DNA from: Cotesia glomerata
Taxonomy: Eukaryota > Arthropoda > Insecta > Hymenoptera > Braconidae
DNA: 64,000 bases
Direction: 5' to 3'
Assembly (NCBI RefSeq): GCF_020080835.1
Contig: NC_058160.1
Span: 2,790,001-2,854,000 of the forward strand
Part shown: piece after piece, positions 46,481 through 58,143 of the stretch
Layout: every line of letters begins with the position of its first letter
Position numbering within the stretch: the first letter of the stretch is position 1
Notes under the pieces: generated by a model
What the model saw: only the letters and a program-made list of their open reading frames with translations
Databases searched by the model: none
What the model was told of the DNA's origin: nothing
Position numbers and translations under genes: made by a program

Positions 46481-48022
46481 TATAGATTAGGAAAATTAAT
46501 TTTTGTATTAGAGAGCAAATTATTTTTAAATTGAGTTCTAAAATTTTCTTTTTCAATGTTCTTGACTTGAGAATATTAATATTTTTGCAAACTAATAATA
46601 ATTGAAAATTTACCCAAAGTCGGACTCGAACCCTAATCGGATCGCGCTCTTAAGAAAGAGCAATACCACTTCGCTTTGATTTTTAATATCACTTCGATTC
46701 TTTCGTTTTGAAGTAAGTAAAATATTTCTTGCTTCGTCTTTTTTTTCAAAATTTCTTTTCGGCAAGAAAATTGTTCTACAGCCAAGATATTTTTTTTTTT
46801 GTGTACACAACTGAAATTTTTTATGAATTTACCTGTCTGGTGGCAGTAAATGAGTGTGACGAGTAGATTGACGAAAATGATAATGGACCAGTAAAAATTT
46901 TTGGGATTCCTCTGGCATTACGATAAAGTCTAACGAGCGTATATTAACAGCCCGTGGCCGAAAGCAGCATTATAGTGAGTTTATTCTATTCTAGATTCCC
47001 AAGTTAACTATTAATACTTAATGTCTGCGTTGTAGAGCCAGGGTTTAAATCTTGGCACTCTGACCGTACACTGATGGTATAGTATTATATCCAGTATGTA
47101 ATTCTGTATTAGCATTATACATAGTGTTAGTATACTGGTGCATCCACTACCCCACTTTCAGTAAAACCTCTTTGTCACTCACTTTACTCTTTTTTTCTCT
47201 TTCTCTCTCTCTTTCTCTGGTACTGCCATCAATGGGACATTCAGAGCTCTTGACTACGACGTCGCGGATTTATCAACGGAAACGAATTCACTAACTCTAG
47301 CTAAAGGCCAATCACCTCGTCCTAAGTATCTTTAACCAACATCGTATAAAAAACAAACACGTTTATTTTATTTTTTATTTGTTTAATATCATCAACACCT
47401 ATTTCTTACCTTTTTTTTGTTTACTTAATAACGGTAAGAAAAAATACATCGTTTACGTCATTTTTTTTTTTTGTTCAATTACTTTTTTGTTTCGTTGCTT
47501 ATCACCAAGTGATATTTTTATTGGTCTTATCAAACTAATTAGTATCTTGATAATTATTTATAATGTTTAACTATTTTAAATATAGATGTTGATGATAAAA
47601 ATTTATTTTCTTGCATCAAAGAATCACCTAAAAAAAAAAGTTGGCTTTTTTATAATGATGTAATCCATAAAAAATTATTAGATGAAGATTAGATACTATA
47701 CTTATTTTAATGTATATATATTGTAATGAATCGGAAGTTAAAATTTGACATCTTAGAACAGTATATCAAATTATCAAGAAAATTACTTTTTTTTTTTTTT
47801 TTAGTTTCACCGATAAATTCTAACGTGGAAAGGAAAAAATAATAAATAATTAATATTACTACGTTTAATTAATTGCAATTAATACGAATGAATTATTATA
47901 CAGAAAATTTATAAAAAAAAATTCTTGAGAAAATAAAAAAAAAAAATATTAATGTAATTAAAATTCACTCGTTACATCAAATTAAAGAAAAAGGTGATTT
48001 TATTTTAATAAATCTCTAAATA
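46481..48022. other. gene-free stretch
   Basis: AT-rich with a tRNA-like fragment (listed) and a more balanced piece at 46930-47330. A CT-rich tract at 47186-47219 follows. TRNA-Ser-like words near 46950 and 47046 do not fold. TTTTTTTTTTTGTG|TA at about 46792-46806 may be another decayed CAC-TIR end. Confidence 0.45.
46609..46680 (-). repeat. tRNA-like fragment / SINE head
   Basis: On the minus strand, AAGCGAAGTGG (A-box-like) is followed by an anticodon-arm-like TGCTCTTTCTTAAGAGC and a perfect B-box GGGTTCGAGTCC (46622-46633). The T-arm pairs only partly and the anticodon loop is the wrong size, so it is not a working tRNA. A tRNA pseudogene or a tRNA-derived SINE head fits. Confidence 0.4.
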
Positions 48023-48193
48023 CGCACAGTAAAAAATTTTGCGTCAAAAAATTTTGTTTTAAAAAATTTTGTGTTAAATTTTAACACTTTTATGTTTAAA
48101 TTTAACATTTATTCTGTTAAATCAACACAAAAAAAGTGTTAAATATTTAATACAAAATTTTTGATGCAATGATGCAAAATTATTTACTGTGCG
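48023..48193. mobile_element. 171-bp MITE, CGCACAGTAAA TIR
   Basis: The left end CGCACAGTAAAAAATTTTGC and right end GCAAAATTATTTACTGTGCG are inverted repeats. TA lies outside on the left and CA on the right. The interior is built from GTGTTAAAT / ATTTAACAC words, giving a second inverted layer. Confidence 0.8.
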
Positions 48194-49562
48194 CATTTGT
48201 GATATTTAAACGAATGAAAACTATTTTTTTATTTTTGTTTGATAAAAAAATTAAAGATTTTACTCCGGAGGAATTGAATCAATTAAAAATTAACTATGCA
48301 AATTTTTTACAGTGTTTATCGTAAAAAAATATAATAATAATAAATTTGAATTATCGCATCTCATAAATCATAAAATTCTTTTCAAAATAAGTGTTCACAC
48401 GTCAAGATTCACTTAAAAATTTCAACCCTCGAAAATTCGCGACTTACAAAGAAAAATATTCAAAAAAGTATTTTTCATAATATTTATGCGTCTTACTTTC
48501 TTCTTAAGCAAGTAGAAGTGATTTTGTATAAATTTTTGTAAAAATAAAAATAATAACAAAAAATAGCAATGCATAGTCAGACAACTCGGTAAATCTATCG
48601 CATCGTTGTGAATGTAAATCCCTTATCGCATCGAGTTGTCCACTCGGTATAATTAGGTATGTAGGCAAACCTCACGCTTATGTGGACACTGTTTGAAGAA
48701 GGGCGACGGGTAGAGAATGAGGAGGCTGAGAGAGGATTTTTGAGGAGGGTGGAGGGGAATCAGATTGAGGAAGGCATGTGTATCCTCAAGCACATGCGCC
48801 TAACTAAACTCTAAACTGGTGTAACGTGTTACGTGTTACTTGTAACGTGTAACGTGTCATCTAATGGCGATGAGTGCGAGTGCCGGGACACATCAGGGTA
48901 CTCTGCTTGCAGATATCGCGGAATTAGGTTCTTCCGTTGTTTCTATTACAAAATAGATGGCGTGATATTGCCAAGTGGCCCGCGCACGCCCGCGGTTTAT
49001 TATTGTGTCACAGCAAAAAATTACAAACTTCAATTTATACCATTTCTAAAATAATCGAGTTATATCCAAAAGTTTTCAAATCGTGTCATTTATGTTTGAG
49101 CCAAGCTATTAATATATAAATACTACGTACAATTTCTTTAATTCATTTTCAAAATTAGGTCTTATCAAAATAGTAAAAATGAACTACCAATAAAAAGTTA
49201 TTTTATTTCTTGCCATTGACTGATTTATAATAATAATAATAATAATAGTTATGAATATTTTTTTTGCTTGACATTTATTTTCCAAAAAAAAAAAAAATTT
49301 AAGCCTGTATTTTCTTAAAATAGTTAAAAAAAAATCCCGTAAATTTTTATTAATTCAAAAATAGACCTATTTATTGTTCACATGTGCAACGTTATAATAA
49401 CAATAATCATTCTTTCTCTATGCACCAAGTTGACCGTGTTAAATTCTCGAAACCTTTTTCACACCACCTATTTTTCTGCAACACAAATTATGTTATGTTA
49501 AGCTCTAATATTTTCTACAAAAATTAACTAACAAATTCTATAAATTTTTACTTATAAATGTT
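48194..49562. other. gene-free stretch
   Basis: A more balanced block at about 48580-49010 contains the ACGT-motif cluster listed separately and overlapping frames at 48833-49119. CGAGTTGTC near 48618 is the inverse of GACAACTCG near 48577. The rest is AT-rich. Confidence 0.45.
48820..48858. promoter_or_regulatory. cluster of ACGTG motifs
   Basis: Four GTAACGTG/GTTACGTG-type words lie within 39 bases and include the palindrome GTAACGTGTTAC. ACGTG is the core bound by bHLH-PAS factors such as HIF and is close to bZIP ACGT sites (family knowledge). It could also be a short degenerate tandem repeat without function. Confidence 0.3.
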
Positions 49563-49564
49563 AT

Positions 49565-49808
49565 GTCGACGGTCTAATTAGCAATTTGTCTAACTCTTTA
49601 TTTTTTAAAGGGTGATTTTTTAACATTTTAATGAAGCAATAATCCAATTATAAATTATTTGAATTATTTAAACCTAAATATTATATTTCTATTAGATATT
49701 AAATGGTTTTTTAAAGTGATAATAAATTTTGAACTAATTGTTTTTTTCGTACAAATAGAAGATATTCTAAAATGGAGTTAGACAATCTGCTAATTAGAAC
49801 GTCGATAT
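49565..49808. mobile_element. ~245-bp MITE with ~32-bp TIRs
   Basis: GTCGACGGTCTAATTAGCAA, TTTGTCTAACTC at the left is matched inverted by GAGTTAGACAATCTGCTAAT, TAGAACGTCGA at the right, with only a few differences. The core is AT-rich. Flanks are AT-rich and the target duplication is unclear (TTA or TA). No other copy is visible. Confidence 0.75.
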
Positions 49809-51331
49809 TATTTTCAGCCTAACATATAGAAACATTTCAAATTCGAATTTCGAGTGTTAAAATACATTAAAATTCACTAATAGCATATCCGCGTTGTAGT
49901 TCAAAATTTTCTGAAATTCATAGAATTGTTTTAAAAATTCACATAAATCATTTACTTGACACCATTAAATGGCTCGAATATATTATATCTTGTCAGCAAT
50001 AAATATTTACTCAGCCAAAATTAAAGTACTCAGTATTTTTGGCTCAAATAATCTTTTTGGTAAATTTTTTCCTATGCGCATGTGCGTATAATAATATCTG
50101 AAACTAAGTTCAGTGCTTAAGAAAAAAACCGCGAAATATTTGAAATACAAATTACATCAAATAATTTATAAAGACAAATTTCCTTTTTTTTTTATTTTAC
50201 TTGAATACTTGATCAATTATCAATATTATAAAATTTTAATGAGTATTATAAGTCGTGAAGTTTTAGATCTTCATATTCAATTTTTTTCAATATAAAGTGA
50301 ATTTTATTATTCCCTCACAAGCATTATAATTTTCGCTTTTGATTTTTCCACCACCCAGGCAGTAGCAATAAAAATGTAAATAGCCAGTGTACTAATATAA
50401 ACATAATCGGCGATGGTGATATACACACGTCAGTAAAGAGCCGGCTCACGTGAACAGCAGGAAGCTACCAATCGTCTTTGGCGATTATCCCTAGTGTAGT
50501 GGCCCTATATCATCTACAACTATTGCGTTAGCATGCACATCGCATCATTTGTATCACATATGTCCTATATATATCCTCACCACATCTATATCTATCTATT
50601 TATACGAACAGTTTGGTATTAGTATTAGAACACGGAGTACACAGTACAAATAGTGTAGAGTAGATAGTTTAGATAGTGCGTGTGCATCATCAGGGACGGC
50701 GTTAAGTAGATTCGGTAACGCTTTAACTAGACGAGACTACAACTAAACTAGTTGCCGTTGTCATTCTCATTCTCGTACTAACCAACACAAACATATGATG
50801 CTGCATTATATCTGTTTGTGTATGGAGCATGTCACACTTAAACTCTTGCATAGCATATATATTATCTGCGTTTATATATTATGTTAACGTAAAAGAGCGC
50901 TTCCCTTCCGCGATGCACACGTTATATTTGCGAACACGACGGGAATTTTTGTGTGTGGGTCGCGCTTACTCAGTACTTGTCACTTTACTTTTATACAAGT
51001 GTATTAAATAAAACATAAACCAGATATTAAATGCACTTATGTCCATCTAATACAGCTAGCCAGAATCATAATCAGAGACCGACAGAGACGGAATTATTTG
51101 AATAATATGAAATAGTAGGGGTCTTATGTTGTATTGAGGTCTGCTACCACTAATACACATCATTAACATAAACGCTCGCTCTACGATCCTACCCACGCGT
51201 AAATCTCTTTCGCAAATCGTACCTATATTATTTGTTATGTCATTCAAGATTAATGTTTTTATTTTTATTATTATTATTACACAGAAAAAAAATTATTTGC
51301 TTCAATTTTTTTACAAGTTAATTTTTTTTCC

Positions 51332-51333
<2 letters not shown>
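49809..51333. other. gene-free stretch
   Basis: AT-rich to about 50330, then more balanced to about 51240 with short overlapping frames (50829-51011 +, 51056-51247 -). A weak match to the GCACGCCTCAT-family terminus lies at 50238-50270. Confidence 0.45.
50238..50270 (-). repeat. possible GCACGCCTCAT-family end fragment
   Basis: AATGAGTATTATAAGTCGTG followed by AAGTTTTAGAT resembles the fragment at 588-633, with several differences. Confidence 0.35.

Positions 51334-51381
<48 letters not shown>
51334..51381. repeat. (TTA)16 microsatellite
   Basis: An uninterrupted TTA run of about 48 bases. It encodes the Tyr run in a short plus-strand frame. Confidence 0.95.
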
Positions 51382-51382
<1 letters not shown>

Positions 51383-51561
51383 TGTCAACAAAAGATTAAA
51401 GAATAAAGACTTCATTAATTTGTCTTAATTATATTTTTAAAATACTTTAAATTATCGAGGTCATCAATACAAAGAAAAATAGTTATAATTAGCCATAAAA
51501 TAATTTACAGTATGGTTTTAAAAAATCAATTTAAGGAAATTTCAATTAATTGTAACCTGAT

Positions 51562-51589
<28 letters not shown>
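51562..51589 (+). repeat. A28 homopolymer
   Basis: An uninterrupted A tract, probably length-variable. Confidence 0.95.
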
Positions 51590-51592
<3 letters not shown>

Positions 51593-51729
51593 TTAGAAAT
51601 TAAAAATGAGCGAGCAATTAAAAAAAACTAAAGGCAGACTGCTTATCGTCTGCACAACACGATCGAGTAAATAATAACTAGGCATTGAAGATAAGTAACT
51701 CTTCCTCGAGCTTATATTTGTACCAATCA

Positions 51730-51755
51730 TTTTTTTTTTTTTTTTTTTTTTTTTT
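51730..51755 (+). repeat. T26 homopolymer
   Basis: An uninterrupted T tract facing the A tract 140 bases upstream. Confidence 0.95.
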
Positions 51756-53161
51756 CTATAAATGAAACATAATTAATCTTTTAAATTATTAATTATTACC
51801 TGGGTAGTCATATGTCAGGAATTTTTATACCGCCTTCACGCCAACCAATAACGAAACACATTTCCAACAACACGTAATTTTAATTGATAAATTTCATTAT
51901 TGATTTCACTGATAATTAATTGAATTTTTTTTTTTCATTGTTTTAACACATTAAATTAAAAAACACTTAATTTAGATAAAATGTTTTACAAAAAATTAAT
52001 TTCAAAAAAAAAAAACAAAAAATTTTTTTTAAGATTAAAATTGTGGTAAAAAAAAATCGTAATTATTAGAATAAAAAAGTAAATTTGAAATTTAAAAAAA
52101 AATTTTGTTAAAAATAAAATTTTTTTTTTTAATTTCTTGTAGGAAAATTTTTTATAAAATTCACACAAAAAACACTCAACTATGAAAAAATTTTTTTCTG
52201 AAAAATTACTTTACAAAAAAAAACCAACTTGACACTGAAAATTTAAATAACAACACGAATACGAAGTTAGACGCTTGTATCGAAATAATTATCAATGACA
52301 CAAAAAAAAATGTATAGTGTTAAGTCAATGTCGATCGCGCGGATGGTGAAGAACGCATGAAATGGTAAGTGGCAAATGAGACAGAGAACACCACAGCGTG
52401 GAGATTAGAGACATTACTCTGTTACATGTAATAATGTACGTACGTAAGTACCGAGTAAAACAAGTAAAGAATAATAAGAATGAGAAGGAAAATGTTATGC
52501 GTAAGAACGAGAATTAAACGAGTGTAGCGAGGGTGTTTAGCCGGGTGATACAATATCAGAGTGGGAGTAGGCCGCGAGAGAGACAGAGAGAGAAGGCACC
52601 AGAAAGACGATTGGAATCTCTCAGACAGTTGAAGCAAACGGTGTTGACAAACTGATAAGAGAGCCCTGACGGCCACTGAGCACGATACCAGCGAAACGAA
52701 GCCCGCGTAGAGGCTTTCCTTGCGTGATTCGGTCTACTCGTCCCAGCTTCTCCCTCACACACTCTGTACGCCGGTATAGTATTAGAATAGTACTCTCTTT
52801 TTTTACCACAATCTCAGGTTTTATAATTACGAAATAATGACGAGGATCGTAAACGTTAAACGACTATTACTTTTAGGTCATTGACCCCCGAGTTTTTTTT
52901 AAAACATTCACGCTTTATCATTTGTTACGCATTAATACCTATTATTTTTTCGAGGTCTAATTCAATTTTTATTTACTTATATTTATTTATTTTATTCATT
53001 GAAATTTTTAGTTTGGTTATTTATTAAGTCATATTTCATTCGATCGCTTTTTTTTGGGTAAATAATTCGGAAACAATTAAATATTACTGACTTGCAAATT
53101 GTTTAAAATTCATTCACTCCGTATTTATTCCGCAAATTTTTTTTAGAATGTATCATACTTA

Positions 53162-53861
53162 CACAGAAAGAAAAATTTCTTGACTGAAGAACAAAATTCT
53201 TTCCTCAAGAAAATTTTCGGGTGCCCGAAGGAAGACCGAAGTTGTGTTGGCCGAAGTAAAAATTTTTCTTAAAATTCTATTCTTGGTGGAAGTCGTTTTT
53301 TCTTAATTCAAATTACCATAAATACTTGATACAATAAATTTTTATATTTGATCAAGATTTTTAGATATTTTAGGGAAGCAGCATCAGCTACTTCAGCTGA
53401 GAAAAAAATTTTCTCACCTTGAGAAAATTTTTCTCTTGAATATTTGATGCCCATTTTATATTATTTTAGCGTGCAATTATACATATTGAATGAAAAAAAA
53501 TGATGAAATATTATTTGATCTTCCCATTTGACATGTTTATCAATAAAAATATTAATGAAAATTTACTTCTATCTTTATATTTAATTTTTTGGAGCAAGAG
53601 AGAAATTTTCTCAAGACAAGAAAATTTACTTCTATCAAGAACTAAATTTTTTGGAGCAAGAGGCTGAATTTTCTCAAAACAACAAGATTTTTTGACTTAA
53701 ATAAATTTTCTCGGATCAAGATACGTATTTCTTAAAGCAAGAGAATTAATTTTGTTGGAATAAGTGAAATTTCTTGTGTCAAAAAAAAATTTTTTTTTCG
53801 CTTAAGAAAATAATTAGGAAGAAAAATATTTTCTTGGCTCAAGTGAACCTTTTTTTCTGTG
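53162..53861 (+). mobile_element. CACAGAAAG-TIR MITE, copy 3
   Basis: A full-length 700-bp copy from CACAGAAAGAAAAATTTC to GAACCTTTTTTTCTGTG, with TA on both sides. It is very close to copy 1 and inverted relative to copy 4, which starts 1.3 kb downstream. The CTCF-like site is mutated here (GCATCAGCTAC). Confidence 0.9.
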
Positions 53862-55142
53862 TATAATAACAGAGATTTTAAAGATTTTTTTTTACTCAAT
53901 AAATTATCATAAAGAAAAATAAAAAATTGCATACGTAAAAATTTAAAAAAATTGTGGAATGGATTAAAAAAAAATATTTTAATTAGCATAAATTCTATTT
54001 TATTCGTTCACTAAAATTTCAATATAAAAAAAAATTTTTTTGGTAAAATCACAATACATACATTATAATACTTTTTATATCATAATCATAAAATTGACAT
54101 CCAGTGCTTAATAAACCCAAAAATTATTTTTAAATAATTTATGGTTTTATATTTAATATATTTTATTTTCTCGATATTTTTAGCTAGTGATTTAAGATTA
54201 TTATTTTTATTTCTTCTTTGTTCTCATAAAAATAATGAAATAATAATTATTATTACTGATACCAAATACTATTGTCAATAAAAACCGTTTGTCGTATCAA
54301 TTATACAGTATTTACTGAAGTACGTATTGTGTTTAGTTGGAGATTGAGGAACAAAAAAATATTATGAGAAAATAATAAAATATTGAAGAATAGAAACAAG
54401 GGTGTCAAATATACGGTTTATATATATATGGATGTAAAAATATAAATATGAAGACATATACGTATAAAGATGTGTGTGGGATCGAGAATTGAGTATAGAA
54501 ATAATCTGCAAGTGCACTTTAACCCCATCCGTATGTTGAAGCAAACAAAGAAAAAGAAATAGAAGGGAAATATTGAAATATCGAATGTATGCTTCACGTA
54601 TCGGGCTGATTCACTGTAAATCGGGGTGCTAGAATGCTCAAGCGTGGGTTCGTGTGTGTATGTGAGTGTGCTGAAAATCAGGGGTGCAGTCGCTTCGGCT
54701 TCGGCTCGATTTCCCGCCGATGGGAATTAATAATCGGTTTCGATTTTTAAGCCTCGATTTTTTTGTTACTTTTTTTTTTGAGAATATATTTTCTGGTGAG
54801 GTGTCGATTAGAAGTGCAGTTAATTCATTGTAGCTGACCAAAATTAAAAATTTTCCAGATTCATTTTTTTTCAGATTAATCAGTTTGATTTTTGATGTCT
54901 TGAAATTATTTTTGTTTGTCCTCTTAGGTTTATTTTCTTGAATCAATTCGAACTGAATATAGAAAAAAAAGATTAAAATTTTTCAGAAAAAAAACTAATT
55001 TTTTTTTTTTCAGCGTATGATTTTTGCAATAAGTTATTAAAAAAAAATTCTACTTGTAAAAATTTTAGCAATTTATAAATGCAATTATTTTCAAAAACTT
55101 TTCTTTATAGTAATTCTTAAAAAAAATAATCATATTAGTACT
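53862..55142. other. spacer between inverted MITE copies
   Basis: AT-rich, with a more balanced block at 54580-54740 that has GTGTGT-type and TCGGCT-type short repeats. A minus frame at 54638-54946 ends in His/Thr repeats from GT-rich DNA. No gene is supported. Confidence 0.5.
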
Positions 55143-55841
55143 CACAGAAAAAAGGTTCATTTGAGCCAAGAAAATATTTTTCTTCCTAGTTATTTTCTTG
55201 AGCGAAAAAAAAATTTTTTTTTGACACAAGAAATTTCACTTATTCCAACAAAATTAATTCTCTTGCTTTAAGAAATACGTATCTTGATCCAAAAAAATTT
55301 ATTTAAGTCAAGAAAATTTTGTTGTTTTGAGAAAATTCAGCCTTTTGCTCCAAAAAATTTAGTTCTTGATAGAAGTAAATTTTCTTGTCTTGAGAAAATT
55401 TTTCTCTTGCTCCAAAAAATTAAATATAAAGATAGAAGTAAATTTTCATTAATATTTTTATTGATAAACATGTTAAATGGGAAGATCAAATAATATTTCA
55501 TCATTTTTTTTTCATCATATGTATAATTCCACGCTAAAATAATATAAAATGGGTATCAAATATTCTCGAGAAAAATTTTTTCAAGGTGAGAAAATTTTTT
55601 TCTTAGCTGAAGTAGGTGGCGCTGCTTCCCTAAAGTATCTAAAAATCTTGATCAAATATAAAAATTTATTGTATCAAGTATTTATGATAATTTGAATTAA
55701 GAAAAAATGACTTCCACCAAGAATAGAATTTCAAGGAAAATTTTTACTTCGGCCAACACAAGTTCGGTCTTTCTTCTGGCACCCGAAAATTTTCTTGAGC
55801 CAAGAATTTCGTTCTCCAGTCAAGAAATTTTTCTTTCTGTG
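55143..55841 (-). mobile_element. CACAGAAAG-TIR MITE, copy 4
   Basis: Full length in minus orientation, from CACAGAAAAAAGGTTC to GAAATTTTTCTTTCTGTG. Flanks are CT and CA rather than TA, so the target duplication has decayed or differs. An AGGTGGCGCT site is intact at 55614-55623. Confidence 0.9.
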
Positions 55842-55919
55842 CAGTATTTTACAATGTAAATTTAGCTGTTCATTATAAAATTTGGTTATCTAATATTTCT
55901 TGATTTCTTTATTATTATT

Positions 55920-56495
55920 ACTAGCTGTTACTCGCCCGCTCCGCTGGGCACTTTATAGAATTGCAGTTTTAGATCTAGACTTGAAATTTAATTAGAGTAT
56001 TGTTTTGACTTGCACAGATTCCCAATTCCATCGAATTGGCATGCACCTTTTATCCATGTAATTATTCTAGCTAATATTCATTGTAACTTTCAATGTGCAA
56101 TCATTATAACATTCCCGTGTCTTTCTTACAAAAATGAATAATAATTGATATGAAAAAAAAAATTTGTAATGAGCATTGGAAGTTTCAGTTAAAGAAATTG
56201 CAGGTCTCATAAGTGAAGAAATCTGCCTAGTATGTAAACATAACCAATAGAATTAAAAAATTTATTTTAAACAAATGACAATCGAATAGAATAAATTTAG
56301 TTGCAATAAAAATTCATTATTTCTAAGTCAAAAAAATATAAGTTCCGGATAAGTAATCACCAACATATCATTTACTAAAAACTTCTCCGAAACACGCTGC
56401 ATCTTATGGTATTAGTATTACTCCGATCGGTTCAGTAGTTTTCACAGTGTAACCGGACAAAAAAAAAACCGGCTCTCCATTTATTAGTATAGATT
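55920..56495 (+). mobile_element. RTE-like repeat, copy 4
   Basis: A full-length copy from ACTAGCTGTTACTCGCCCGC to TTTATTAGTATAGATT, with GATCGGTTCAGTAGTTTT and ACCGGACAAA in the tail. It is the closest to copy 2 and copy 3 at the 5' end (CGCCCGCTCCGCTGGGC). Confidence 0.85.
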
Positions 56496-58143
56496 ATTAA
56501 TAATATTAATGAACAAACGTGTACAAACATGCGAGTTAGCGCATTGAAGCCAAAAAATGTCCATTGCCGGAAACATATGAGAATGATTTAGTTAACAAAT
56601 GCATCCATCAGTTATAGCGCAGAGTTGTAGTTTGGCTTACACTACAGGGTTTTCAGATATCGATTGTAAATGTATGCTCGAGGTGGATGTCAATAGAAAC
56701 AGAGAATCGAGGCAATTGGAACCGCGGCAAGTATAATAGTCACAGTATACATAATGACCGTAGGATATATAATAGTAGGGTGGGTAAAGAGAGTAAGAGA
56801 GTAAGAGGGTAACTAGGGTACGGGTGGGTGAGAGTTAACTTGTTACGTTGTCGAACGCCGTGGATTCGATGATTTGCCGATCTATGCCTCTCTATATAAC
56901 TATGCCGGTCTAGTACCTGCAAGAGTAACGCGGCTCTTCACAACGGTCGCCGCAATCAGCACCGTAGCTACTATACCCACTACAACACTACCCCTTAGAA
57001 CACCAAACTACTCGAACGAGGATTTGTTAAATTCTCCTCTCTCCTCGCTCTTCAGCCCTTTGGTCCACTGATTTTGCCGGTAACACGCGACACTGACCAT
57101 ACCAACCTTCATTTGCCGGCAATGCTGACGTGATCCATTAAATTATAATCATGATTGCAGGCTACGCGATCACGCCCAAACTGTCGCTTTATTACCTCAC
57201 TTTACATTTGAGTACATGTTTATTATTGACTTGTTGACATTATTACTATTTTCTCCAGAGAAATATGTTGATGTTCAATATTTATTTTGCTATTCGTTGT
57301 TTAGTATTATTATTATTATTAATATTATCTGGAGACGACAATTAAATATTTGGATATTAAGCACGAATATTATGATATGTGAATTGATAAAAAAATTAAT
57401 TTGATTCCAGAGAAAAAATCATAAGAATTGTTAAATTTTTACGAAAAACGAAAAAAATTTATTTAAATAAATTAAACTTTGTTAGAACATTGATAATTTT
57501 TATGGAAAAAAATATAATGCGTTATTTACGACTTTACCTTAAGCCTAAAAAATAATTTTCAAGGATCAAGCTGAATAAAACTTGAACTAGTAAAAATATT
57601 TGTAATAAACGGGAAATTATCTATAAATTTTTGTTAATTATTATCATTTTAATTACATAAATCCTCAAATTCAACAGTCAATGATTTTTTCGTTTAAAGA
57701 ATTTTTTAATATAAATTTAGTTGAACTATTTTGAGTAAAAATGTGTTAAAATATATACTTCTTCCTTCATACATGCAAAATTACACTGTTAAAAAATGGC
57801 AATTTTTTATTAAGATCTAGAAAATAAATTTATGTAACAATTGTACTTTTTTATTGTCTGAAAAAAATTTTTCTATCTTCATACATCAAAATTGGCAATG
57901 TAAAAATACAAAAGAAAGATTAATTAAATTAAAAATTAAAAATCATTAAATTAAAAATCCCATATTTGCTGAAATTGCGCAAATGTGTATTAAAATACCG
58001 AAACCTTTCTTCAAATTAAATTAAAATTTTCTAATTTTATCAATAATTTTGTAAGTTTATTCTTTTAGAGTTTGATTTAAATTTATAAAATTCGGTTGTT
58101 TATTTTAACGTATTTTTGTCTTATAATTTTACCGATATGTTGT
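56496..58143. other. gene-free stretch
   Basis: A more balanced block at about 56530-57200 holds frames on both strands (56740-56922 -, 56874-57071 +) without features. The rest is AT-rich. Confidence 0.5.

Larger units (their letters stand above)
51382..53161. other. gene-free stretch
   Basis: A 28-base A tract (51562-51589) and a 26-base T tract (51730-51755) bracket about 140 bases that hold a small hairpin (GCAGAC/GTCTGC near 51634). A more balanced block at about 52320-52800 carries overlapping minus frames (52422-52809). GTAAGT at 52365 is a perfect donor word without a convincing exon before it. Confidence 0.45.

Noticed and set aside
46945..47075. Possible tRNA-Ser-like gene (GTGGCCGAAAGC ... 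GGGTTTAAATC)
   Set aside because: A- and B-box-like words are too far apart and stems do not form.
52365..52370. Perfect GTAAGT donor
   Set aside because: No acceptor or open exon upstream.
42637..55493. 69-codon frame found in two copies of the CACAGAAAG MITE
   Set aside because: It only translates the repeated CAAGAAAA words of the MITE. Similarity follows from common repeat origin.
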